This document shows, piece by piece, positions 7,745-15,445 of a stretch of DNA of 24,939 bases. Positions within the stretch are counted from its first letter, which is position 1; every line of letters begins with the position of its first letter. Under the pieces are notes generated by a model. It saw nothing but the letters and a program-made list of their open reading frames with translations, made no database searches and was not told where the DNA came from. This DNA is from JBBIND01 sp037444075 (GTDB lineage Bacteria > Acidobacteriota > Terriglobia > Bryobacterales > Bryobacteraceae): the NCBI GenBank assembly GCA_037444075.1, contig JBBIND010000064.1, positions 1 to 24,939 on the forward strand. Reading direction: 5' to 3'. The position numbers and the translations under genes are program-made.

Positions 7745-7750
7745 AACCGC

Positions 7751-9106
7751 ATGAAGCACGCCCTGAAGAGACTGATCGGAAGAAGAGCTTTCATGACCGG
7801 CGCGGCCGGCGCGGGTACGGCGGCGTTTTGGCCCGACGAAACGCTCGAAGCAGCCACTCAGCGGATCAACACGAACTCGCGCCCTTCGGATCTGAAGATC
7901 ACGGACTTGCGCGTCGCCGTCGTCGCCAAGGCGCCGATGACGTGCCCTCTGATCCGTATCGACACCAACCAAGGCATCTACGGTCTTGGAGAAGTCCGCG
8001 ACGGCGCCAGCAAGACTTATGCGCTGATGTTGAAGAGCCGCCTGCTCGGCGAGAATCCCTGCAACGTGGACAAGATCTTCAGAAAGATCAAGCAGTTCGG
8101 TTTCCACGCGCGGCAGGCGGGCGGCGTCTGCGCCGTCGAAATGGCGCTCTGGGACCTCGCCGGGAAAGCCTACCACACGCCCGCTTATCAGTTTCTGGGC
8201 GGGAAGTTCCGCGACAACATCCGGCTGTATTGCGATACGGATTCATCGCGGGACCCTAAGGTCTATGCGCAGCGGGTGAAGGAGCGCGTAGAGAGAGGCT
8301 TCACTTACGTGAAGATGGATCTCGGCATCGGCCTTGTCGAGCAAACGCCCGGCACACTGACGCGGCCGCTCGGCCTCACCCTGCCGCAGACGCGCCTGAC
8401 CGAGCACATGTTCACGGGCATCGAGATTACCGGCAAAGGCATCCAGATGATGGCCGACTATGTAGCCGCGGTGCGCGACGCGGTCGGCATGGAACTGCCG
8501 CTCGCCGCGGACCACTTCGGGCACATCGGCGTCAACAGCTGCATCCGCCTCGGCAAGGCGCTGGAGAAGTACAACATGGCCTTCCTCGAAGACATGATCC
8601 CGTGGCAGCACACGGAACTCCTCAAGAAGATCACGGATTCGATCGACGTGCCTACTCTCACTGGCGAGGATTGCTACCTCAAGGAGCCGTTCATCGAACT
8701 CTGCCGCAACCACGCCGTGGACATCATCCACCCGGACCTCGCCAGCAGCGGCGGACTGCTCGAAACGAAGAAGATCGGCGATATCGCGCAGGAATACGGC
8801 GTACCCATGGCCATGCATTTCGCCGGCACGCCTGTTTCCTTCATGGCAAACCTGCATTGCGCGGCCGCGACGGAGAACTTCCTGGTTCTGGAGCATCACT
8901 CCGTGGACGTGCCGTGGTGGGAAGACATGGTGGACGGGCCGGAGAAGCCTCTCGTCCGCAAGGGCTTCGCCCGCGTGCCGGAAGGGCCGGGACTGGGCAT
9001 CACGCTCAACGACGATGTCGTCAGGAAGCACCTGCTCGAGCCGGGCTATTTCGAGCCCACGCCGGAGTGGGACAAAGAGAGGTCCTGGGACCGTCTCTGG
9101 AGCTGA
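7751..9106 (+). CDS. Tat-exported mandelate racemase/muconate lactonizing enzyme family protein
   Basis: This 451-residue enolase-superfamily enzyme has a twin-arginine leader (G-R-R-A-F-M-T at 10-16, then Ala/Gly-rich). Its catalytic barrel shows YVKMD with Lys188, LAADHFGH with Asp254, AFLEDMIPW with Glu280, TGEDCY with Glu306 and MAMHFAGT with His356. Asp/Glu/Glu are the Mg2+ ligands. Lys188 and His356 would be the acid/base pair, an arrangement like that of sugar-acid dehydratases and the mannonate/gluconate dehydratase relatives. The usual job is dehydration or epimerisation of an acid sugar; here the Tat leader implies periplasmic action, which is unusual outside this kind of genome. 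The substrate is unknown. The remnant of a related gene follows 6 bases downstream. Confidence 0.85.
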   Translation: MKHALKRLIGRRAFMTGAAGAGTAAFWPDETLEAATQRINTNSRPSDLKITDLRVAVVAKAPMTCPLIRIDTNQGIYGLGEVRDGASKTYALMLKSRLLGENPCNVDKIFRKIKQFGFHARQAGGVCAVEMALWDLAGKAYHTPAYQFLGGKFRDNIRLYCDTDSSRDPKVYAQRVKERVERGFTYVKMDLGIGLVEQTPGTLTRPLGLTLPQTRLTEHMFTGIEITGKGIQMMADYVAAVRDAVGMELPLAADHFGHIGVNSCIRLGKALEKYNMAFLEDMIPWQHTELLKKITDSIDVPTLTGEDCYLKEPFIELCRNHAVDIIHPDLASSGGLLETKKIGDIAQEYGVPMAMHFAGTPVSFMANLHCAAATENFLVLEHHSVDVPWWEDMVDGPEKPLVRKGFARVPEGPGLGITLNDDVVRKHLLEPGYFEPTPEWDKERSWDRLWS

Positions 9107-9112
9107 CCCCCG

Positions 9113-9506
9113 ATGCAACGCCGCGGTTTCCTGACTACACTCATGGCGGCCGACGCTCCACTGTCGGCCGCCGTGCAGACAGCCGAACGCCACGCTCTGT
9201 GAACCATTCGGTATCCTGACCGCCTGGCACGGCCCCGGCAACATCTCTCCCGTGGCCCACATGGCGAACTGCCACGTGAGCTATTCGGCGCCAAACTTCG
9301 GGATTCAGGAATTCGCCGTCGGCTGGCATGAGGCCGTGCGCGAAATCTTCTCCGCCTCACCGGTTTACGCCGACGGGCACGTGACCATTCACGATCTGCC
9401 GGGACTCGGCATCGACGTCAATCAGGCCGCGGCGCGCAAGCATCCGGCACTCCACCGCTCCCGCCCGGCCATACGCCGCAGCGGCGGCTCCGCCTGGCCC
9501 TATTGA
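9113..9506 (+). pseudogene. Remnant of a second Tat-exported mandelate racemase-family gene
   Basis: Two pieces of what was probably one gene are left. At 9113-9202 an ATG opens a twin-arginine leader (MQRRGFLTTLMAADAPLSAA) that runs into a TGA after 29 residues. In another frame, from about 9210 to the stop at 9504-9506, the translation gives GILTAWHGPGNISPVAHMAN, then APNFGIQEF and LPGLGIDVNQAAA. That matches the C-terminal barrel end of RspA/mannonate dehydratase-like enzymes (TAWHGPGD..SPVGHAAN, ..GLGVDI). The ~300 residues with the metal and catalytic sites are missing, so a large internal deletion plus a frame change is inferred. The C-terminal tail is also irregular. No function is expected. 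Confidence 0.7.
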
Positions 9507-9527
9507 AACTCGCCGGGCGGTTGCCCC

Positions 9528-9595
9528 GTAGGATAGGCTTCAGCCTGTCGCGCTTCGATGGACGGGCTGCCTCTCTGGACAGGCGAAAGCGCCTG
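9528..9595. repeat. Hairpin-forming repeat-like element, contains copy 2 of the 16-base motif
   Basis: In the 115-base gap between the convergent pseudogene and methyltransferase-like gene, GATAGGCT-TC-AGCCTGTC (9533-9548ish) forms an 8-pair stem with one G-T pair, and CAGGCG-AAAG-CGCCTG (9580-9595) forms a second, perfect 6-pair stem. The first 16 bases match 1078-1093 at 14 of 16 positions. It resembles the small REP-like units found between genes in large bacterial genomes and may also serve as a weak terminator; no T-run follows. Confidence 0.45.
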
Positions 9596-9621
9596 ACCCA
9601 CACGAAAGCCTGGTTGGAGGT

Positions 9622-10167
9622 TTAGAGTTTCAACAGGAGCACGGCCACGCCCGCGGCAAACCCGGCCAGCGCCTGATACTCGCGGTTTCTCCGATAAAGT
9701 CCCCACCGGAACCGGCGCGGCGAGCCCACCCCACGCCAGCGCGGCCAAAGCAGCGGCACCCGCCCGGCATAAGCGGCATACGCGGGGAACAGGTTCTTCA
9801 GGTGCTGTTCCTCCTGCTGAATGGCGGGCAGGTACGCCAGCGTGAAGAAGACCGCGAACAGCAGCCCTATAAGCGGCCTGCGCGCGGCCATCGCCAGACC
9901 GGCTGCCGCCAGCAGCGTCCCGGCATAGAGCGGGTTGCGCAAGTGCGCATAGGGTCCGCTGTCGACGAGCCGAAGGTTCTTTTCCAGGTGTCCTGCGGCC
10001 CAGGCCCGTAACATCAGCCCCGCCGCGGCGACCGGCAGCCCGACAGCCAGCGAAGCCACGCTGGGTTGCGATAGCCAGATGAAGCACGCCGCCACCAGGA
10101 ATCCGCACGGCACACGCAGCCGTTGGGCCACGTCAGCATAGCGCTTGGGAAAGCGTGGGCCGGCCAT
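9622..10167 (-). CDS. Isoprenylcysteine carboxyl methyltransferase-like membrane protein
   Basis: The 181-residue integral membrane protein has about four hydrophobic segments (near 22-33, 37-55, 80-95, 99-115). It carries the ICMT/PEMT hallmark GPYAHLRNPLYAG (71-83), followed by QQEEQHLKNLFPAYAAYAGRVP from 117, the SAM-binding signature of this family. Bacterial members methylate various lipids or proteins; the target is unknown. Its ATG overlaps the heptosyltransferase stop by one base (TGATG), so translation is probably coupled. It is the last gene of the LPS core cluster, which suggests, without proving, a role in envelope lipid modification. Confidence 0.75.
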   Translation of the reverse strand: MAGPRFPKRYADVAQRLRVPCGFLVAACFIWLSQPSVASLAVGLPVAAAGLMLRAWAAGHLEKNLRLVDSGPYAHLRNPLYAGTLLAAAGLAMAARRPLIGLLFAVFFTLAYLPAIQQEEQHLKNLFPAYAAYAGRVPLLWPRWRGVGSPRRFRWGLYRRNREYQALAGFAAGVAVLLLKL

Positions 10168-11147
10168 CAGACGGCGCTCCCCGCTTGCCTGGAATGCCGT
10201 CCAAGTTTATAAGCCAGTTCGCGCAGTACCTCCGCCGGCTGTATCTGGCGCATGCTCTCCGCCACGACAGCGCGGCGCTTGTAAGTGGTTTCCACGCCGG
10301 GGCGCCGCAGAACGGTGATGCTGTTGCCGTAGGGTCCGTTGCGCGCGGGCTCAGTAGGCCCGAAAACCGCCACTCCGGGCTTGCCGAGAGCCGCCGCCAA
10401 ATGCAGCGGCCCGCTGTCAATCCCTACTACTGCGACGGCTCGCCGCGTGGCGTCAATCAGACCCGCCAGGCCCGAGATATGAACAGACGCGGATTCGACC
10501 CGCGAGAGCGCCGGCTGGGCCTGTGGCGGACCGTTCAACACCAGCGTCAGACCGAGTTCCTTCTGGAGCAGGCGCGCCAATTCGGCGTAATGTTCCAGGG
10601 GCCACTGCTTCCCGGGCCAACCGCCGAGCGGCGAAGCCAGCACAAAGTCACCCTCCGGCAACCGGCCCTCCGGCTTGCCATCCGGAACCGGGAACGCAAC
10701 CAATATGTTGGTGGCTCCCGCCAGAGCAGCCAGTTCGAGGTTCCGGTCCACCACGTGCCCGGACCGGGGCGCCACGGTGTGGGAATAGAAGAGCGCCGCC
10801 AGCCGCTCGCGGATTTGAGAATGGTGGAGTCCATAGATTCGTTCGGGTCTGGCGGCAGCCGCTGTCAAGGCCGACTTGATGAGCCCCTGGAAGTCAATGG
10901 CCACTTCATAGCCTGCCTGGCGCAAGCGGCGCCGGGTTTTCAGAATCGCGCCCAGCGAACCCCGCTCCACCGGAACCACTTCGTCAACGAAGGGATTGTT
11001 CTCCAGCAGCGCTGCCCAGCGTGGCTCCACGGCCCAACTTAGACGGCAGTGAGGGAAGCTGTGTTTGAGAGTGGCTACCGCCGGGAGGGTGTGCAGGATG
11101 TCTCCCATCGCCCCCAGCCGGATTACCAGGATGCGAGAGGCCTGCAT
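10167..11147 (-). CDS. Glycosyltransferase family 9, WaaC-like lipopolysaccharide heptosyltransferase
   Basis: The 326-residue cytoplasmic-face enzyme has the GT9 layout. RLGAMGDILHTLPAV (10-24) matches the N-terminal acceptor-side loop of WaaC (SSMGDVLHTLPAL in E. coli), IDFQGLIKSA (84-93) matches AQGLVKSA, and GIDSGPLHLAAALGKPGVAV (242-261) followed by FGPTEPARNGPYG forms the ADP-heptose site. WaaC adds the first heptose to Kdo of lipid A. I prefer Met9 of the longer frame (11147), as it gives the family-typical start four bases after the preceding stop; an ATG at 11171 would overlap it. The gene is co-directional with a WaaF-like gene upstream. Confidence 0.82.
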   Translation of the reverse strand: MQASRILVIRLGAMGDILHTLPAVATLKHSFPHCRLSWAVEPRWAALLENNPFVDEVVPVERGSLGAILKTRRRLRQAGYEVAIDFQGLIKSALTAAAARPERIYGLHHSQIRERLAALFYSHTVAPRSGHVVDRNLELAALAGATNILVAFPVPDGKPEGRLPEGDFVLASPLGGWPGKQWPLEHYAELARLLQKELGLTLVLNGPPQAQPALSRVESASVHISGLAGLIDATRRAVAVVGIDSGPLHLAAALGKPGVAVFGPTEPARNGPYGNSITVLRRPGVETTYKRRAVVAESMRQIQPAEVLRELAYKLGRHSRQAGSAV

Positions 11148-11151
11148 GGGC

Positions 11152-11562
11152 TCAGTCCCGCGGCGCACCATGCCGCTCGTGAACCCGGCGTACCAGCTCG
11201 GCGCGTCTTCTTAAGTCGGGCTCCTGCTCGTTTATGACCGCGGCGCTACCTGACATCTGCGCGGCGTCCATCAAGCCGCCGATCGGAACGATCGTAACCC
11301 AGGCCACGTCCGCCATCCCGGCAACCAGTTCCGCGCGCGCTCTGGAATCCAACAAGGGCTCTGGAGGATCCGCCAGCATGACCATCAGCGGGGACCCTTC
11401 GGCCGCCAAAGCTGCCAGGCTTCTGGCGTGCGCGGGCAACAGAGGGTCGCAGTAGGCCACCACCAACTTCAGGGGATAGCCGGCATCGCGCGACGTGCTG
11501 ACCTTTTCCATCGCCGCTGCCCAATCCAGGATCTTGCTTCTGCTGTCCAAAGTGCGTTCCAA
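11152..11562 (-). CDS. Degenerate nucleotidyltransferase-fold protein related to HldE C-terminal domain
   Basis: The 136-residue protein aligns by eye with the C-terminal adenylyltransferase domain of HldE/RfaE. SKILDWAAAM matches the KI.S..EL start, LKLVVAYCDPLLPAHARSLA (31-50) matches KVVFTNGCFDLLHAGHVRYL, LMVMLADP matches the LVVGLNSD strand, and DSRARAELVAGMADVAWVTIV (72-92) matches DRAEVLAALEAVDYVVIF. The catalytic HxGH is replaced by PAHA, and the ISTTKI-like end and the GLNSD..KG..RP loop are missing. I therefore infer that it is not an active enzyme. It starts with TTG at 11562 (no ATG is available in frame after the previous stop) with AGGAAGGG somewhat far upstream. It sits between the two heptosyltransferase genes, and a complete hldE C-type gene is at 14972. 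It may bind or regulate the pathway, or be decaying. Confidence 0.6.
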   Translation of the reverse strand: MERTLDSRSKILDWAAAMEKVSTSRDAGYPLKLVVAYCDPLLPAHARSLAALAAEGSPLMVMLADPPEPLLDSRARAELVAGMADVAWVTIVPIGGLMDAAQMSGSAAVINEQEPDLRRRAELVRRVHERHGAPRD

Positions 11563-11582
11563 GGCCGGTTCGCCGGCCCTTC

Positions 11583-12602
11583 CTATTTGAGCAGTTCAAG
11601 AGCCGTTTCCGCCACCCTCGCCGCGCTGACGCGCGTCATGCAGCGATGGTCGATGGGGCACTCCCGCAACAGGCAGGGACTGCAATCCACCGGTTCCCTG
11701 ACCACCCGGGACGTCTCGCCCAAAGGACCGGTGGCGATGTGGTCCGTTGCGCCGAAGACGGCCACCGTGGGCACGCGCAACGCAGAAGCAATGTGCATGG
11801 CTCCGGAATCATTCGTCAGGAAGACGCGGCAGGCGGCCGTCAGGTCGATGAACTCTCGCAATCGCGTCCGTCCGGCCAGGTTCTCGGCTCTCACACCGGC
11901 GCTCGTAAGCCCGGCCACCACTTGCCCGGCCAGGCCGCGCTCCTGCGCGGAACCGAACACAGCTACGGACGCGTCCAACACACGGCTCAGTTGGACTGCC
12001 GCATCCGTGAAGCGCTCCGTCGGCCAGCGCTTAGCGCCGCCATAAGCCGCGCCCGGGCTCACACCCACGACGGCTTCACCCAGCCCCATCTCCAGAAACC
12101 GCCGCAGCCCGCATCCTCTTGCTTCGCCCGCTGCTTCCAGCCTGATTTCAACGGGCTCCGGCAGGCCGTCAATCATGCCGGAACGTTTGAGCAGTTCCAG
12201 GTAGTAGTAGCTCTGGTGGGGCGGCGTCTCGCCTGCCCGCGGGACGGCAATCGCATCGGTCAGCAGCCAGCCCCGGCCATCGCGGTTGTAGCCGATGCGC
12301 CGCGGTATCCTTGCCAGAGCCGCCACCATGGCTGCTTCGAAGGCGTTCTGAAACAGGATGGCGCAGTCGAACTGATGCCCGGCCAGGCGCCTGGCGGCAC
12401 GGCACTTGGCCGCCAGGTCACGCGCTCCCGGACGGAAGTCATAGGGGATCACCTCGTCCGCGAACGCTTCACGCCCGTAAATGTCCGCCACCCAGGAGCG
12501 AGCCAGCACCGCAATGTGAGCGCGGGGCCATGCGCGGCGCAGCGCGCGCAGCGCTGCCAGCGACATGACCGCATCGCCCACCCAATTGGTGGCGCGCACC
12601 AA
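11583..12602 (-). CDS. Glycosyltransferase family 9, WaaF-like lipopolysaccharide heptosyltransferase II
   Basis: The ~339-residue protein shows WaaF hallmarks: ATNWVGDAVMSLAALRAL at the N-terminus, SPGAAYGGAKRWPTERF (182-198), TNDSGAMHIASAL (263-275) and VPTVAVFGATD (277-287). A Cys cluster follows (Cys307, Cys310, Cys315, Cys321), typical of this branch. WaaF adds the second heptose of the LPS inner core from ADP-heptose. The start is uncertain: no in-frame ATG exists, and homology begins right at the TTG at 12602 (GTG at 12599 is an alternative, with AGAGG six bases before it). The open frame continues upstream without a standard start. It is the first gene of the leftward LPS cluster. Confidence 0.82.
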   Translation of the reverse strand: MVRATNWVGDAVMSLAALRALRRAWPRAHIAVLARSWVADIYGREAFADEVIPYDFRPGARDLAAKCRAARRLAGHQFDCAILFQNAFEAAMVAALARIPRRIGYNRDGRGWLLTDAIAVPRAGETPPHQSYYYLELLKRSGMIDGLPEPVEIRLEAAGEARGCGLRRFLEMGLGEAVVGVSPGAAYGGAKRWPTERFTDAAVQLSRVLDASVAVFGSAQERGLAGQVVAGLTSAGVRAENLAGRTRLREFIDLTAACRVFLTNDSGAMHIASALRVPTVAVFGATDHIATGPLGETSRVVREPVDCSPCLLRECPIDHRCMTRVSAARVAETALELLK

Positions 12603-12714
12603 AATCCTCTGTGGAGCCTGTCCGGAGATGATGCTTCTCCCTCCATCGATCTTAACGTGGCAGGCCTCTCGCCTTCTTCAGCGGCATTCTCTATGCTGTC
12701 TGTGAGGTGCTGCC

Positions 12715-14916
12715 GTGACTCGTGTTGCTCGTTGTCTTCTTCTGGCCGGTGCGGTTGTGGCGATCGGGCTCCCAGCGTTTTCGCAGGACGCGCCGGTGCG
12801 CTTTGTTTCGGAACCCAAGCTGTTCATTCTGGACGCCGAGGACTCCTCCTACGTGGTGGGCATCAACGAACTCAACCACCTCCAGCACGTCCATTGGGGA
12901 GGGCGCCTGCTGAGGACGCAGGATCTGCAGCCCGCGCGAGCCAGCACCGCCTTCGCGTTTGAAACGCGCGAAAGCCTCACGCCGGAGGAGTACCCCGGCT
13001 GGGGCGGCATGCGCTTCGCCGAGCCTTGCCTCAAAGTAACTTTCGATGACGGCGTCAGGGATTTGGTGTTGCGCTACGATTCGCACCAGATTCTCGGCGA
13101 CACGCTCATGGTAAGGCTCCGCGACCTGAGCTATGAGCTGTTCGTGGACGTGGTCTATACCATCTACCCTCGCTACGGCATTCTGGCGCGCCACGCAGTG
13201 ATCCAGAACCGGACCAGCCGCCCGGTGACGCTCGAGAGCGCGCAATCGGCCGCGTGGCACCTGCCCGCCGCGCCCTCTTACCGCTTGAGTCATCTGGCCG
13301 GCCGGTGGGGCGGAGAAACGCGCCTGGAGCGCGAACTTCTGGGACCCGGCAAGAAGGTGATTGAAAGCCGCCGCGGCAACACGAGCCATCAGGCCAATCC
13401 CTGGTTCGCCATCGACGACGGCGCCGCCGGAGAGGAGCAGGGCCGCGTCTGGTTCGGAGCGCTGGCTTGGAGCGGCAATTGGAGAATGGCCTTCGAGCGC
13501 CTGCCGGACACTCGCCTGCGCATCGTGGGCGGCTTCAACGACTTCGATTTCGGCTATCGCCTGGCCCCGGGTGAGACACTTTCCACTCCGGTCTTCTACA
13601 GCGGCTTCACCTCGCGCGGCTTCGGCGACGCCTCCCGCCGTTTTCACCAGTTCCAGTTACGCGAGATCTTCCCTTCGCGGTCCGCCTCCCGCCCGCGCCC
13701 CGTGCTGTACAACTCCTGGGAAGCTACCCAGTTCGACGTCAACGAGGAGAATCAGAAGCGGCTGGCGACTCAGGCCGCCCGGCTGGGCGTCGAGTTGTTC
13801 GTCATGGATGACGGCTGGTTCGGCCGCCGCGACAATAACCGTGACGGCCTTGGCGATTGGTTCGTCAATCCCACCAAGTTCCCCAACGGACTGAATCCAC
13901 TCATCGAGCATGTCAGGAAGCTCGGCATGGGCTTCGGCCTGTGGGTGGAGCCCGAGATGGTGAATCCCCCCAGCGACCTCTACCGCGACAACCCCGATTG
14001 GGTCGTTCACTTCCCGGGACGTCCCCGCTCCGAGGGACGACGCCAGCTGATTCTCAATATGGCTCGCGCCGACGTCAGGGAGCACATTTTCGGCGTTCTG
14101 GACAAGTTGCTCGGCTCCCATGACTTCGATTTCATCAAGTGGGACATGAACCGCCACTTCAGCGAGCCCGGCTGGCCGCAGTTGCCCGCCGCCGAGCAGA
14201 AGAAGATCTGGGTGGAGTACGTTCACAACGTCTACCAGGTGATTGACCGTCTCCGCGCCAAGTACCCCAAGGTCGACATCGAGGCGTGCTCCGGAGGCGG
14301 CGGCAGGCTCGACCTCGGAATCCTCTCGCGCGTGGAGCAGGTGTGGACCTCCGACAACACGGAAGCCTTTGACCGCCTCTCCATCCAGGAAGGCTTCAGC
14401 TTTGCCTACGCGCCCAAGGCAATGGTCAACTGGGTCACCGACGTCCCCAACCTCAACAACCGCTCCACGTCCCTGACGTACCGCTTCCTGGTGGCCATGA
14501 CGGGCTCGCTAGGCATTGGCAACGATCTGAACCGTTGGAGCGAAGAAGACTTTAAGCTCGCCACTCGCATGGTGACGCTGTACAAACGTATCCGCCCCAC
14601 CGTGCAGCACGGACTTCTTTACCGTCTCGCCTCTCCCCGCGAGGGTGAACTCACGGCCATTCAGTACGTTTCCGAAGATGGCCGGCAGGTGGCGCTGTTC
14701 GTGTTCCGCCGCTCCCAGCAATTCCAGTTGGAGTTGCCCGCCGTGCGGCTTCGCGGCCTCGACCCGAAAGCGATCTATCGCCTCGACCCGCTGGACGGCA
14801 AAACCATTGACAACCAGCGCGAGTTGAGCGGCTCCTATCTGGAACAGCGCGGTCTCCACTTCCGGTTGACGGGCGACTTCGACGCCACGCTGGTGATTCT
14901 CGATCGCGTTTCGTGA
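12715..14916 (+). CDS. Secreted alpha-galactosidase, glycoside hydrolase family 36
   Basis: The 733-residue enzyme has a signal peptide (MTRVARCLLLAGAVVAIGLP, cleavage near AFSQ-D). A beta-sandwich N-terminal domain comes first. The GH36 barrel follows with NSWEATQFDVNEE, LFVMDDGWFG, GLGDWFVNPTKFPNGL, GLWVEPEMVNPPSDLYRDNP, FIKWDMNRHF, EACSGGGGRLD and VWTSDNTEAFDR. The nucleophile is Asp477 in KWDMNR and the acid/base is Asp547 in TSDNT, both intact. Family members release terminal alpha-galactose from raffinose-type sugars, galactomannan or glycolipids; related specificities exist. The length agrees with bacterial GH36 enzymes (~720-750). GTG is the start, with GAGGTG at 12704-12709. It is divergent from the LPS cluster, and the 112-base gap 12603-12714 must hold both promoters. 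Confidence 0.9.
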   Translation: MTRVARCLLLAGAVVAIGLPAFSQDAPVRFVSEPKLFILDAEDSSYVVGINELNHLQHVHWGGRLLRTQDLQPARASTAFAFETRESLTPEEYPGWGGMRFAEPCLKVTFDDGVRDLVLRYDSHQILGDTLMVRLRDLSYELFVDVVYTIYPRYGILARHAVIQNRTSRPVTLESAQSAAWHLPAAPSYRLSHLAGRWGGETRLERELLGPGKKVIESRRGNTSHQANPWFAIDDGAAGEEQGRVWFGALAWSGNWRMAFERLPDTRLRIVGGFNDFDFGYRLAPGETLSTPVFYSGFTSRGFGDASRRFHQFQLREIFPSRSASRPRPVLYNSWEATQFDVNEENQKRLATQAARLGVELFVMDDGWFGRRDNNRDGLGDWFVNPTKFPNGLNPLIEHVRKLGMGFGLWVEPEMVNPPSDLYRDNPDWVVHFPGRPRSEGRRQLILNMARADVREHIFGVLDKLLGSHDFDFIKWDMNRHFSEPGWPQLPAAEQKKIWVEYVHNVYQVIDRLRAKYPKVDIEACSGGGGRLDLGILSRVEQVWTSDNTEAFDRLSIQEGFSFAYAPKAMVNWVTDVPNLNNRSTSLTYRFLVAMTGSLGIGNDLNRWSEEDFKLATRMVTLYKRIRPTVQHGLLYRLASPREGELTAIQYVSEDGRQVALFVFRRSQQFQLELPAVRLRGLDPKAIYRLDPLDGKTIDNQRELSGSYLEQRGLHFRLTGDFDATLVILDRVS

Positions 14917-14951
14917 CGCTCCGCAGACGCGCCGGAGTTCATCGTTAGCGC

Positions 14952-14971
14952 GCCTGCCGTACAATGCAGGC
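14952..14971 (+). promoter_or_regulatory. Hairpin abutting the hldE-type start codon
   Basis: GCCTGC (14952-14957) and GCAGGC (14966-14971) are perfect inverted repeats around an 8-base loop that contains TACAAT. The second arm touches the ATG at 14972 and covers the place where a Shine-Dalgarno would be, so the stem could hide the start region. TACAAT could equally be a -10 box for a very short leader. Both readings are tentative. Confidence 0.3.
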
Positions 14972-15445
14972 ATGGGGAAGATCTATTCCCGTGAAGACCT
15001 GCTGCGGCTGCGGGCAGACTGGAAGCGCTCCGGCCTGAAAGTGGTCTTCACCAACGGCTGCTATGACCTGCTCCACCCGGGCCACATCCGCCTGCTGGAA
15101 AGCGCCCGCTCATTGGGTGACGTGCTCGTGCTCGGCCTCAACACGGATTCCAGCGTAGCCCGCCTCAAGGGGCCGAACCGGCCGATGATCCCGGAAGCCG
15201 AGCGCGCCCTGCTGGCCGCCTCCCTTTCAGCCGTCGATGCCGTATCTTTGTTCGACGAAGACACCCCGCGGGAATTGATTGCCGCCTTGCTCCCGGACGT
15301 CCTCATCAAGGGAGCCGACTGGGCCCACTTCATCGCCGGCCGTGAAGAGGTTGAGGCCGCTGGCGGCCGGGTTCTCACTGTGCCGCTTGAACCTGGCTAC
15401 TCAACGACAGGCATTGTGGAAGCTGTCCTGAAGCGCGAACCTTGA
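14972..15445 (+). CDS. rfaE2: D-glycero-beta-D-manno-heptose 1-phosphate adenylyltransferase (HldE C-terminal type)
   Basis: This 157-residue stand-alone enzyme makes ADP-heptose from heptose 1-phosphate and ATP in the cytoplasm, the activated sugar used by WaaC and WaaF. All hallmarks are intact: FTNGCYDLLHPGH (26-38) with the HxGH nucleotidyl site, LGLNTDSSVARLKGPNRP (54-71), LFDEDTPRELIAALLPDVLI (93-112), KGADW, and the closing PGYSTTGIVE (141-150). In many bacteria it is fused behind the HldE kinase domain; here it is separate and the kinase is not in the window. Its stop overlaps the TTG start of mfd by four bases (15442-15445), so the two are probably translated together. Confidence 0.92.
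   Translation: MGKIYSREDLLRLRADWKRSGLKVVFTNGCYDLLHPGHIRLLESARSLGDVLVLGLNTDSSVARLKGPNRPMIPEAERALLAASLSAVDAVSLFDEDTPRELIAALLPDVLIKGADWAHFIAGREEVEAAGGRVLTVPLEPGYSTTGIVEAVLKREP

Noticed and set aside
7672..7857. N-terminal extension of the antiporter gene to 7857
   Set aside because: It overlaps the divergent racemase-family start and reads as its antisense; MDFWQF at 7671 fits the family start.
12691..13647. Minus-strand frame opposite the GH36 gene
   Set aside because: No motifs, and it covers the GH36 signal peptide and N-terminal domain; antisense shadow.
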